A stretch of 45,521 nt of DNA from Elusimicrobiota bacterium (GTDB lineage: Bacteria > Elusimicrobiota > Elusimicrobia > Elusimicrobiales > UBA9959). Within the stretch, counting starts at the first letter, position 1; every line of letters starts with the position of its first letter. The stretch spans positions 1-45,521 of the forward strand of contig JACRER010000081.1 in assembly GCA_016234365.1 (NCBI GenBank). Direction: 5' to 3'. The notes beneath the pieces are model-generated. The model was not told where the DNA came from. It did not search any database and saw only the letters and a program-made list of their open reading frames with translations. Position numbers and translations under genes: made by a program. This document shows, piece after piece, positions 1 through 7,893 of the stretch.

Positions 1-903
1 GCGCACGGCCAGCAGGTACGACAGCACGCCAAAGACCACGTTGAGGGCGATACCGGACAGCACTACGCGCCGCGCCCAGTCGGAAGCCCGGCGTACGGGG
101 ACGTCGGCGGAATCCATTATCTCGTACATCCACCACCGCGTACCCGACACCGCCGAGACCGAAACCAGGATGGTCCGGCCGCGGAAATAGACTTCGCTGG
201 AAAAGTTCTCGCTGCCGCGCTCCGCCGCCACGGCCATCATCTTTACGACCTCAGGCGGCGCTTTCAACCCCGGCTTCACTATGGACATGCTCATGGAATC
301 CGAGATTATCTGCCCGCCGCCGTCCACCAGACCGAAATTGCCGGAGGAGTTGCGCCCCATCAGGCGCACCACCTCGCCCAGATAGGCCAGGCTCAGGCGC
401 CCGGCCAGGTAATACTCCGGCTTGCCCGTGGCCGGCCGCGGCTCGCAGAGCACCAGCGCCGGGGGCGTATACTCGCCGTATTCCACCGCCCCGGCCGGCG
501 CGCCGCTCTCCCTGGCCTGCAGGAAGGCTTCGCTTTTCTGATAGTCCAGCCGCGTCTTCACGCTCTTCTCCGCGTAGAACCCGGCCAGTTCCGCCCCCGA
601 AGGCGAAAGCACGGCCAGTTCGGAATAAATAAAAGGCGCTTCTTTAACTCGGCGCCGCAGTTCCTCTTTGGCGGCGGCCTGCCCGGGGGCGGAGGCGGTC
701 AGCCGCGAAAGGCTGTAGTTCATGTTCAGCACGTCGGAGATTATGCCGGCGCCGGTCAGCGTTCGCAATTCAAGGTAGCGCAGCAGGTCCTTGCGGGCCA
801 ACTCCCGCTCGCCGTAGACGAAATGTTTGCTCAGTATCAGGAACGGCACAAGAAAAAGAGCCGTCACCGCCGCTATGAATTTATATTTGTTCCTGCCTTC
901 CAT
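1..903 (-). CDS. Membrane sensor protein with Cache-like extracellular domain, 3' end missing
   Basis: The reading frame is open for 301 codons from ATG at 903 to the window edge, so the C-terminal part is not visible. Residues about 9-25 form one membrane helix. A domain of roughly 230 residues follows and is predicted to lie outside the cytoplasm. It has two PAS-like halves (a SELAVLSPSG segment and a GNFGLVDGGGQIISDS segment) typical of dCache sensor domains. A second membrane helix comes just before the edge (VVLSGIALNVVFGVLSYLLA). This is the usual layout of a sensor histidine kinase, a diguanylate cyclase or a chemoreceptor; the output domain lies outside the window, so its activity cannot be named. 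GGTGGAGC precedes the start. It is 11 bases downstream of the polytopic membrane protein and probably cotranscribed with it. Confidence 0.75.
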   Translation of the reverse strand, partial: MEGRNKYKFIAAVTALFLVPFLILSKHFVYGERELARKDLLRYLELRTLTGAGIISDVLNMNYSLSRLTASAPGQAAAKEELRRRVKEAPFIYSELAVLSPSGAELAGFYAEKSVKTRLDYQKSEAFLQARESGAPAGAVEYGEYTPPALVLCEPRPATGKPEYYLAGRLSLAYLGEVVRLMGRNSSGNFGLVDGGGQIISDSMSMSIVKPGLKAPPEVVKMMAVAAERGSENFSSEVYFRGRTILVSVSAVSGTRWWMYEIMDSADVPVRRASDWARRVVLSGIALNVVFGVLSYLLAVR

Positions 904-914
904 GCTCCACCCCT

Positions 915-2069
915 TCACGCCTTATTTTTTGCCGCGGCCCCCGACAGGCGCCGCTCCAGCCACACCAGTATTTCCTGGAAACCGAAACCGGCCAGCGCGC
1001 ACAGCGCCCAGGTGGCCCAGAGGTAATACCTCAACTCCAGGCCGCCGGTGGCCGGCACCTGGTTTATACCGGCCAGCGGCAGCACCGGCAGCAGCGCGGC
1101 GGCCCCAAAAAAAAGCAACCCGTCGTTCTTCAACGTGAAAGCCGCGTAGACGCCCAGGAAAATGAAGACGAACAGGAATTTGTAATAGATGACGCGCGGC
1201 AGCTCGCAGGCGAAGGCCCGGCCGAGCCCTTTAAAGGCGTCCTGCACCGCCCCCGCGGCGCCTTTGCGCATAAGGAACCCGACGGGGCCCACAGGCGCGG
1301 CCTGGTACGGGGCTCCCGGAGCGTAGCCGTAACTGTCCAGGTTGACCCAGCGCCGCAGGCTGAGTTCCTGCGCGTAAAGGGAATTGGAGTATTTGGCCTT
1401 CTGCCAGCCCAGGTAAGGCGCGGCCAGCAGCAGAGCCAGCCCCAGCGACAGGGCAGCCCGCTTAAGGGCGAATTCCCGGCGCCGGACGGCCCACGACAGG
1501 GCGGCTATTATCAGTATCGCCCACGCGGCGTCCAGGCGGCTCAGGCAGGCCAGGCCGCCCGCGACCCCCGCCAGCAGCGCCTCGCGGCGGCCGCCTCCGG
1601 GGCTGTCGAACCAGTACCAGAAAAGCAGCAGGAAAAGCAGCGCGTAAAGGTGCGACCCGCCCTGCATGGCGTAGTAGCCGAAATAGGGGTTGGCCGCAAT
1701 GAACAGCGTGGAGAGCGCCCCGGCCGTGTCGCCCAGGCGCCGGCGCCCGCAAAAGAACGTAACGGCCGCCAGCAGGGCGAAGACGGCCAGCCCTTCCACC
1801 CGCACCGCCGTATCCGGGTCGGCGCCAAGCCCCATGCCGGCTTTCAGCGCGAAGACCGGCAGCGGCTCGGCGATGCCGGAATCGAAGAAGGCGCGGGACT
1901 CGGAGGCGAACAGCGAACGCGACGCGGCCTCGCGCAGCGGTTCGTGCCGGTAGACTTTCCAGCAAGCGGAGATATTGAGGGCGAGGGCGGCCGCGGCCAT
2001 GAGGTAAGCCATGCGCCGCGGGAAATCCCTGGAGGCCAGGGCGGCAAGTTTCTGTTGCAGTTCCGCCAT
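915..2069 (-). CDS. Polytopic membrane protein, GT-C/GT39-like glycosyltransferase candidate
   Basis: The product is 384 residues with around nine or ten hydrophobic segments spread over the whole length, in a pattern like the GT39/GT83 (PMT_2-type) family that moves sugars from polyprenyl-phosphate donors at the membrane. I do not see a clear acidic Dx[DE] motif in the first loop, so family membership is inference from topology and composition. A longer frame reaches 2327 but overlaps the divergent methyltransferase gene. I chose the ATG at 2069 (MAELQQKL) because it clears that overlap and has a good -10 box directly upstream. The Cache sensor gene follows 11 bases after its stop. Confidence 0.55.
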   Translation of the reverse strand: MAELQQKLAALASRDFPRRMAYLMAAAALALNISACWKVYRHEPLREAASRSLFASESRAFFDSGIAEPLPVFALKAGMGLGADPDTAVRVEGLAVFALLAAVTFFCGRRRLGDTAGALSTLFIAANPYFGYYAMQGGSHLYALLFLLLFWYWFDSPGGGRREALLAGVAGGLACLSRLDAAWAILIIAALSWAVRRREFALKRAALSLGLALLLAAPYLGWQKAKYSNSLYAQELSLRRWVNLDSYGYAPGAPYQAAPVGPVGFLMRKGAAGAVQDAFKGLGRAFACELPRVIYYKFLFVFIFLGVYAAFTLKNDGLLFFGAAALLPVLPLAGINQVPATGGLELRYYLWATWALCALAGFGFQEILVWLERRLSGAAAKNKA

Positions 2070-2117
2070 TCTAAATGTAGTATATAAAAAACGGCGCCGG
2101 AGGCATGACAGATTTTT
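2070..2117. promoter_or_regulatory. Divergent promoter region
   Basis: These 48 bases separate two divergent genes. On the minus strand TATACT at 2084-2079 ends nine bases before the ATG at 2069, with no Shine-Dalgarno sequence between, which predicts a transcript with almost no leader. On the plus strand TATAAA-like sequence near 2081-2087 and GGAGG near 2098-2102 could serve the methyltransferase gene at 2118. I see no convincing -35 box on either strand. Confidence 0.4.
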
Positions 2118-3398
2118 ATGAGAGAGATAACACTTGAATTCAAGAAGATAGTGGGAGAAGGCAAGGCCCTTGGCCGCAGCGAGGGCAAGGTGATCTTCTG
2201 CTACGGCGTGCTGCCGGACGAAACCGCCCGCGTGCGCGTAACTTTCGAGAAAAAGAACTTCGCCGAAGCGGAACTGCTGGAGATAGTAACCCCCTCCCCC
2301 CGCCGCGTGGCGCCCAAAGAGGACCACTACCTAAGCTGCTCCCCGTGGCAGGTAATGGACTACGACCTGCAGTGCGAAACGAAAAAAGGCCTCATAGAAG
2401 ACCTGCTGTACCAGACCACCAAGGAAACGATACGTCTGGACAAGTTCTACGGAGCCCAGAAACTTTTTGGCTACCGCACCAAGATAGAATACAGCTTTAC
2501 CGGCGAGCCGGGCGCGCTGTCCTTTGCCTTCCACAAGCGCGGCAACTACCGCGAGAAGTACCTTCTGCCGGACGGCTGCGCGCTGATCAGCCCGGAAACC
2601 AACGCGGCCGCGCTGAAGGTCCTCGCCATCCTGAATTCGCTGAAGCTGTCCACCGCCGACCTCAAGACCCTGATCATCCGCGAGGCCAAGAACCCCGGCT
2701 CGCGCGTGGCGGCGCTCTTCATGAAGCGGGAGGACATAGAGCTACCGGAAATGAAAGTGGAAGGGCTCAACGGTTTCCTGGCGGTTTACTCCAACCCGAT
2801 CAGCTCCGTGAGCCAGGTGGACAAGATCCTGAAAACCTGGGGCGACGACTCCGTCACCGAGGAGATCCTGGGCAGCAAGTTCACGTACGGCTTCGACTGC
2901 TTCTTCCAGAACAACATCGAGCTGTTCACGGAAGCCCTGAAGGAGATCCGCGCGGCGGCTTTTAAGTGCGGCAAACTGGTGGACCTTTACTCCGGCGTGG
3001 GCGTGATAGGCCTGACGCTGCGCGACCTGGCGGACAAGGTGCTGGCGGTGGAAGCCTCCGACAGTTCGGCCAAGTACGCCGCCATCAACGCGCTGCGCAA
3101 CCACGCCGACAACTACGAGACCACCTGCTCGATGTCGGAAAAGGCCAAGGATAAGCTTTTCGAAGGCACCGACATCCTGGTGCTGGACCCGCCGCGCGCG
3201 GGCCTGCACAACAAGGTCATAAAACAGATCATGGCGATCCTCCCCAAAAGGATCATCTACCTGTCCTGCAACCCCATCACTCAGGGCCGGGACGCGGCGT
3301 TCTTCCTGGAAAAATACAAGATAATCAGGTCGGCGGGTTTCGACTTCTACCCCAACACCCCGCACTCGGAAACGCTGCTCGTCTTCGAGCGCGCCTAG
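2118..3398 (+). CDS. Class I SAM-dependent RNA methyltransferase, TrmA/RlmD (RumA) family
   Basis: The 426-residue product has an N-terminal TRAM-like OB domain (residues about 1-60) and a C-terminal Rossmann methyltransferase with motif I YSGVGVIGL, motif IV VLDPPRAGL and the catalytic-cysteine motif YLSCNP. Members methylate C5 of uridine in tRNA or rRNA, using the SCNP cysteine as nucleophile. The iron-sulphur region is altered: the family CGGC is replaced by CSPWQ, and only scattered cysteines remain (LQCETK, DGCALIS), so a 4Fe-4S cluster is unlikely. Substrate (tRNA U54 or 23S U747/U1939) cannot be decided from sequence. The start at 2118 is preferred because the earlier ATG at 2105 reaches a stop after ten codons. 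It converges on lptD. Confidence 0.85.
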   Translation: MREITLEFKKIVGEGKALGRSEGKVIFCYGVLPDETARVRVTFEKKNFAEAELLEIVTPSPRRVAPKEDHYLSCSPWQVMDYDLQCETKKGLIEDLLYQTTKETIRLDKFYGAQKLFGYRTKIEYSFTGEPGALSFAFHKRGNYREKYLLPDGCALISPETNAAALKVLAILNSLKLSTADLKTLIIREAKNPGSRVAALFMKREDIELPEMKVEGLNGFLAVYSNPISSVSQVDKILKTWGDDSVTEEILGSKFTYGFDCFFQNNIELFTEALKEIRAAAFKCGKLVDLYSGVGVIGLTLRDLADKVLAVEASDSSAKYAAINALRNHADNYETTCSMSEKAKDKLFEGTDILVLDPPRAGLHNKVIKQIMAILPKRIIYLSCNPITQGRDAAFFLEKYKIIRSAGFDFYPNTPHSETLLVFERA

Positions 3399-3416
3399 AG
3401 CGGGCAAGGGTTGGGA

Positions 3417-3541
3417 GCCGACAAGGGTACAGGCCCGGCGGGACAGCGGAGGCTTGAGCTTGCGTAAGCGCGAAAGCCGAGCATGGACGGCGGCAACGGT
3501 GTTGCCGACCGTGTGCCCGCCGGGCCTGTACCCTTGCCGGC
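3417..3541. repeat. Structured palindromic intergenic element, copy 1
   Basis: The element lies between the convergent methyltransferase and lptD genes. Outer arms at 3417-3442 and 3516-3541 match as an inverted repeat in 25 of 26 positions; the one mismatch would be a G-U pair in a minus-strand RNA. Inside are two hairpins: GGCTT/AAGCC (3451-3455 with 3474-3478) around the 18-nt loop GAGCTTGCGTAAGCGCGA, and CGGCAAC-GGT-GTTGCCG (3491-3507). A related copy at 33893-34045 has the same plan with different stem sequences that still pair. The right arm stops four bases from the lptD stop codon. It may act as a bidirectional terminator, a MITE or a structured RNA; no coding potential was recognised. 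Confidence 0.85.
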
Positions 3542-3544
3542 GAC

Positions 3545-5623
3545 CTAGTCCCTTACTTCGCCTTCCTTGCGCCAGGGGCGCCAGTATTCCCTGGACTTCT
3601 CCTCCAGGTCATCCTTAGGGGCAGGGTCGTTGGTCTTAAGACTGATGTAGAAGAAAAATTCCTTCACGCCGCCGGTACGCTCGCGGAAATCCCACTTGGT
3701 GCGGAAATCGTGAAAATCCCTGTACAGGGTAATGCCCTTCTCAAAGAAGCGCAGGTCGTTATACTGGAAATGGCCGCGCGACATGAAGCGGTAGCGCACC
3801 ACCGTTTCGGCGCGCCAGCCGGAATTCTTCCACGGCCTGAACCCTAAAGTATTGCTTACTATCCACGCCTTCGGGTCGTTGGAGTAGTTGGCCGCGCCGC
3901 CGCCGATATAATTATCCGGCCCGCCCAGATTGGCCTGAGTAACGAACCGCTGGTTGCCGGTGTGGAAACTGTAGGAATCTTCGACATACAGGTCTACCCC
4001 GGGGCGCGGGGCGTAGAACACCTCGCCCGTAACCGGCGCGAGGCGCTGGCTGAAAGAGGCTTTGTAATAGTCGCGCAGGTCGTAGGAAGAGTACAGTTTG
4101 AAGTAAGTGTTGAACCGCGGCATCACGAACACCTGTCCGGAAACGGAATTGGTCTCCTGGCCCTTATCCGCGGCCTTAAGGTCCAGCTCCGTTTTGTTCT
4201 TGAGCAGCCGGCGGCGGTAGGCGTAACCCAGGTCGAAGGAGCCCCAGCTGCGGTCATAGCGCAGGTTGGCCGCGCCGCCGTAACGGCCCACCCAGGTGTC
4301 CGGCGGGCCGGTATAGGTGGAGATAAATACCGACTGGTCATAGTACACCGCAGGAGACAGCGTTACGCGCGGCGCCAGCGGCACCGAGCGTGAGACCGTC
4401 CAGACCGCGCCGCCTCGCTTCTGGGTGAAATTCCTGCCCTCATCCCTCGCGTTCTCAAAATTAGCGCTGAAGGTATGCAGTACCGGCAGCTTGAACAGCC
4501 GGAACGGCACCGTATTGTAGTCCAGGCGGGGGATGGAACTATTGGCCTTCTGGAAAGCGCTATAGTCCGCCGTGTGCGTCTCGCGCCCGAAGGCGCTGAC
4601 GCGCGTTACGCTGAAACCGGTGGCCCGGGTCAGCGCCACGCTGGCCTGTTCGTCGGGGCTGATGGCAAAAGGGTTGTTGCGGAAGAAGTCGTTATTTACT
4701 TTCGGGTCCGACAGCACCCGGAAAAACCCCTGACTGTAGTACTGGGACGAGTCCGACTCGTTGAACCGGTTAAGGTGGTGCCAGTAACCGCCGCTCAGCC
4801 CCCAGCGGTCCTTTTCCACGCCGTATTCCTTGATCCGGTAGATGGAAACATTGCTGATATTCTTCTCCGGACGGCGGTAGTCCAGTTCGGCGCCGGTACC
4901 GAAGCCGCGTTTTTCGAAATAGTCGATATACAGTTTGGCGCGCGTCTCGCGGTTGACGCGGTAAATGTAGCTGGACTTTATGAAGAAACCGTTGCGGTCG
5001 TCGTAGCCGGGGCGGAAAATGCTGACGAAAGGCGTCCCCCCGCCGAACGGCTTATAGACCACCGGGAAGTAGAAGACAGGGACCTTCCCGATAAAGAAAA
5101 CGTTATTATAGGCCAGGAAGTACCGGTCCGGGGCCAGGTAGAGGCGCGACGACCGGAGCCGGTAGTGCGGCGGCTCCTCGTCGCAGCTGGTAATGCTGGC
5201 CTTCTTGTATTTATAGCCCGTGCTGTCGAACTCCACCACGCGGCCCCGGATAACGAAGTTCTTGTAGGCCAGCCGCCCGTAGTTTATCCGCCCCGACTCT
5301 TTGGCGTAGTCCATGAAACCGCTTTTGCCATACACGGTCCCGGTATCGTCGTCCATCACAAAATCTTCCTGGGAAACTATGGTATTGCTGGCCATGTTGA
5401 CGGTGAGGGTCCTGGCCCTTATCAGTTTCACCTGCCTGCCGTTGGAACCGAACTCTTCCAGCTTTACGTTGCCTTCCAGGTCTATCGCCCGCGTGTACTC
5501 GTTGAACAGGGCGTTATCCGCGCTGAAGCGCACGTGGTGCGCCCCCGTAGAGGACGGCAGGTCGTAGGCCCCGGCTTTCGCCGCGGCCAGCAGGAAGATG
5601 ATCAGGAGCAGGTTCTTTTTCAT
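3545..5623 (-). CDS. lptD: LPS assembly outer-membrane protein LptD (OstA/Imp)
   Basis: The product is 692 residues and starts with a signal peptide (MKKNLLLIIFLLAAAKAGA). Residues about 30-170 form the LptA/OstA-like jellyroll (VKLIRARTLTVNMASNTIV, VYGKSGFMDY). The family block ITSCDEEPPHYRLRSSRLYL followed by GKVPVFYFPVVYKP marks the change to the barrel, and the rest is beta-strand-rich with many alternating aromatic residues, as expected for a 26-strand barrel. LptD with LptE inserts lipopolysaccharide into the outer leaflet. A longer frame extends to 5761, but the ATG at 5623 gives the signal peptide and clears the upstream sugar kinase. It is the last gene of the minus-strand run; no simple terminator follows, only the palindromic element. 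Confidence 0.85.
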   Translation of the reverse strand: MKKNLLLIIFLLAAAKAGAYDLPSSTGAHHVRFSADNALFNEYTRAIDLEGNVKLEEFGSNGRQVKLIRARTLTVNMASNTIVSQEDFVMDDDTGTVYGKSGFMDYAKESGRINYGRLAYKNFVIRGRVVEFDSTGYKYKKASITSCDEEPPHYRLRSSRLYLAPDRYFLAYNNVFFIGKVPVFYFPVVYKPFGGGTPFVSIFRPGYDDRNGFFIKSSYIYRVNRETRAKLYIDYFEKRGFGTGAELDYRRPEKNISNVSIYRIKEYGVEKDRWGLSGGYWHHLNRFNESDSSQYYSQGFFRVLSDPKVNNDFFRNNPFAISPDEQASVALTRATGFSVTRVSAFGRETHTADYSAFQKANSSIPRLDYNTVPFRLFKLPVLHTFSANFENARDEGRNFTQKRGGAVWTVSRSVPLAPRVTLSPAVYYDQSVFISTYTGPPDTWVGRYGGAANLRYDRSWGSFDLGYAYRRRLLKNKTELDLKAADKGQETNSVSGQVFVMPRFNTYFKLYSSYDLRDYYKASFSQRLAPVTGEVFYAPRPGVDLYVEDSYSFHTGNQRFVTQANLGGPDNYIGGGAANYSNDPKAWIVSNTLGFRPWKNSGWRAETVVRYRFMSRGHFQYNDLRFFEKGITLYRDFHDFRTKWDFRERTGGVKEFFFYISLKTNDPAPKDDLEEKSREYWRPWRKEGEVRD

Positions 5624-5649
5624 TAACGCGGGCCGCCGGCCCGTCCGCC

Positions 5650-6594
5650 TTACTTCAGCGCCTTCTCCAGCCCGAACAGGGCCGCGCCGTGCGAGCCCAG
5701 GTCCGCGTCGTCGGAGATGCGTATGCGCACCTTGGTGAAAGGGGTCTTTATCTGCTGGCACTCCAGCTCACGGCGCATCGCCGGCAGGAACCAGCGCCGC
5801 GCGCGGGACACCCCGCCGGTCAGCACCACGCAGTCGGGATTGAGCACCAGGATCAGCCCGGCCAGGCCGCGCCCGAGGAAAGTCCCCGTCTCGGCCCACA
5901 CCCGCCGCGCCATGGCGTGCCCGGCGGCGGCCGCGTTGGTCAGGCAGATGGTGTTGAACTTTTCGCGTCCCGGCTGCGCGAATTTCCTGATGAAGGCGGC
6001 CTCGTTCCTTATCAGTTCCCGGGCGCGCGCCAGGATGGCGTAACTGCCGCAGTAGGCTTCCAGGCAGCCGCGGCCACCGCAGTGGCATTGGCGCCCGTCC
6101 GGCACGATCTTGAGGTGCCCGGCCTCTCCGGCGGAGCCGGTGGCGCCGTGGTAAAGTTTGCCGTCCAGGATAAGCCCGGAACCGATGCCGGTGCCCAGCG
6201 TCAGCGCCAGGATATTGCCGCTCTTGCGGCGCAGTTCTATCTCATAGGCGCCCCAGGCGGCCATGTTGGCGTCGTTCTCCATGGAGCAGGGCAGGCCGGT
6301 CAGTTTTTCCAGCGGCCCGGCTATCTTTACGTTGCGCCAACCAAGGTTGGGAGAGAAGCGCAGCACGCCGCGCTCCGGGTCCACGTCGCCGGCGGCGCCT
6401 ATGCCTATGGAGACCAGCTGGCGGCCGTAGTCGCGGCGCAGTTCCTCTACCGCGGCGCCCAGGCGTTTTATGAAGTAACCCGCGCCCTTGGAGGATTCCG
6501 TCTTAAAGCGCTCGTGCGTCAGCGGCTTGCCGGCCCGGTTGACCACTACCAGTTTAGTGTTGGTGCCGCCTATGTCTATACCTATCCCAAGCAT
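5650..6594 (-). CDS. ROK-family sugar kinase (glucokinase type)
   Basis: The product has 314 residues. It carries the phosphate motif DIGGTN at residues 7-12, a second nucleotide-binding stretch LTLGTGIGSG, and the ROK catalytic Asp108 in SMENDANMAAWGA. The zinc site is complete, with His160 in GEAGH and Cys170, Cys172 and Cys177 in the CHCGGRGC segment. The length and the intact zinc motif fit glucokinase or N-acetylmannosamine kinase; there is no DNA-binding domain, so it is not a ROK repressor. It would phosphorylate a hexose with ATP in the cytoplasm. It lies between folC and lptD with short gaps of 19 and 26 bases and is probably in the same transcript. Confidence 0.85.
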   Translation of the reverse strand: MLGIGIDIGGTNTKLVVVNRAGKPLTHERFKTESSKGAGYFIKRLGAAVEELRRDYGRQLVSIGIGAAGDVDPERGVLRFSPNLGWRNVKIAGPLEKLTGLPCSMENDANMAAWGAYEIELRRKSGNILALTLGTGIGSGLILDGKLYHGATGSAGEAGHLKIVPDGRQCHCGGRGCLEAYCGSYAILARARELIRNEAAFIRKFAQPGREKFNTICLTNAAAAGHAMARRVWAETGTFLGRGLAGLILVLNPDCVVLTGGVSRARRWFLPAMRRELECQQIKTPFTKVRIRISDDADLGSHGAALFGLEKALK

Positions 6595-6613
6595 AGTCTC
6601 TCCTTAAAAAACG

Positions 6614-7891
6614 TCAGCTCCCCTCTCCCAGCAGTTCCAGCGCGGTCCCCGCCAGGTAGAAAGAACCCAGCACCGCCGCCGTACCCGAAGAGGACGCCGC
6701 CAGCAGCGCGGCCCTTATATCCTGCTGCACTTCCACCTCGGCGTCCGGGCGCAGCGCGGAGATCTCGTCGGCCAGCGCGCAGGGGTCCGCCGCGCGCGGC
6801 GAGTCCGGCCGCGTAAGCACGAACCGGCCGGCCAGCGGGGCCAGCAGTTCCAGGATACCGCGCCGCTCCTTGTCCTGCAGCATGCCCACCACAAAAGCCG
6901 GCTTCCGGCCCGAGAAAGGCGAGGACTTCCACGTGCCGGCGAAGGCCCGGGCCGCCTCCTCGTTGTGCGCGCCGTCTATAACGAACAGGGCGCCGCCAAA
7001 ATCTTTTCCGCCGCGCACCGGCTGGAACCGGGCCGGCCAGCGGACCCCGGCAAAACCGGCGGCGGCGTGCGCGCGCGTGATGGGCCAGCCGCGGCCGCGC
7101 AGCAGTTCCAGGCCTTCCCAGACCAGCGTGGCGTTAACGACCTGCGGCTCGCCGAGGATACCGAAAGCGAATTTCTCGCCGCTCTTCTTCTGCCGCAGCG
7201 TCATGCGGCCGTTCTCCCAGTCGCGGGCGGTTATCTCGAAAGCGGGAGCCAGGAAATGGCACTGCGCGCCTTTCCCGGCGGCTTCCCCGGAAATAGCCGC
7301 GCGGGCTTCCGGCGGCAGCAGCGGGGCCAGGCAGATGCCGCCTTTTTTTATTATCCCGGCTTTCTGCGAAGCGATCTCGGCCAGCGTGTTGCCCAGGTAC
7401 TTCTTGTGGTCGAAGTCCACCGAGGTTATCACGCTCAGTTCCGTGGCGGGCAGCACGTTGGTGGTGTCCCAGCGCCCGCCTATCCCCACCTCTATCACGG
7501 CCAGGTCCGTTTTCTCCCGCTCGAAGTAAAGAAACGCCATGCAGGTCATCAGCTCGAAGAAACTGAGGTCGCCGCCGGCGGCGAACACTTCCCCGAATTG
7601 CGGGGCTAAGCGTTCCTCGGAGATGTTGCGCCCGCCCAGCCGGATGCGCTCCGTCATACTGACCAGGTGCGGCGAGATGAACAACCCCGTCTTAAGCCCG
7701 GCCGCGCGCGCGGCCGCCTCGAACCGAGCGCAGACTGACCCCTTGCCGTTGGTGCCGGTCACGTGCACCGTTTTCAGTTTGAGGTGCGGGTTGCCCAGTT
7801 TCTCCAGGCAGGCGTAAACGCGCGCCAGGCCGTCCTTCTTAACGAAGTCCTGCCTGCCAAGCAATTCGCGCTTCGCCTGCTCGAAAGTCAT
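6614..7891 (-). CDS. folC: Folylpolyglutamate synthase / dihydrofolate synthase
   Basis: The 425-residue product starts with the FolC N-terminal pattern and has the P-loop VTGTNGKGS at residues 44-52, the ISPHLVSMTERI segment, DLAVIEVGIGGRWDTTNV and the VIDGAHNEEA motif of the C-terminal Mur-ligase-like domain. FolC adds glutamate to dihydropteroate and/or tetrahydrofolate using ATP. Whether this one is bifunctional cannot be decided, but single-copy bacterial FolC usually is. The start ATG at 7891 lies two bases from the murA stop codon, so translation is probably coupled. Confidence 0.9.
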   Translation of the reverse strand: MTFEQAKRELLGRQDFVKKDGLARVYACLEKLGNPHLKLKTVHVTGTNGKGSVCARFEAAARAAGLKTGLFISPHLVSMTERIRLGGRNISEERLAPQFGEVFAAGGDLSFFELMTCMAFLYFEREKTDLAVIEVGIGGRWDTTNVLPATELSVITSVDFDHKKYLGNTLAEIASQKAGIIKKGGICLAPLLPPEARAAISGEAAGKGAQCHFLAPAFEITARDWENGRMTLRQKKSGEKFAFGILGEPQVVNATLVWEGLELLRGRGWPITRAHAAAGFAGVRWPARFQPVRGGKDFGGALFVIDGAHNEEAARAFAGTWKSSPFSGRKPAFVVGMLQDKERRGILELLAPLAGRFVLTRPDSPRAADPCALADEISALRPDAEVEVQQDIRAALLAASSSGTAAVLGSFYLAGTALELLGEGS

Positions 7892-7893
7892 GC

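Noticed and set aside
2070-2327. Extended N-terminus of the GT-C-like membrane protein
   Set aside because: The extra 86 residues overlap the start of the divergent methyltransferase gene and look like its reverse-strand shadow; a promoter lies before the ATG at 2069.
3417-3541. Integron attC site or tRNA-like structure
   Set aside because: No GTTRRRY/RYYYAAC core sites, no integrase, and no tRNA arms; the second copy shows a different family logic.
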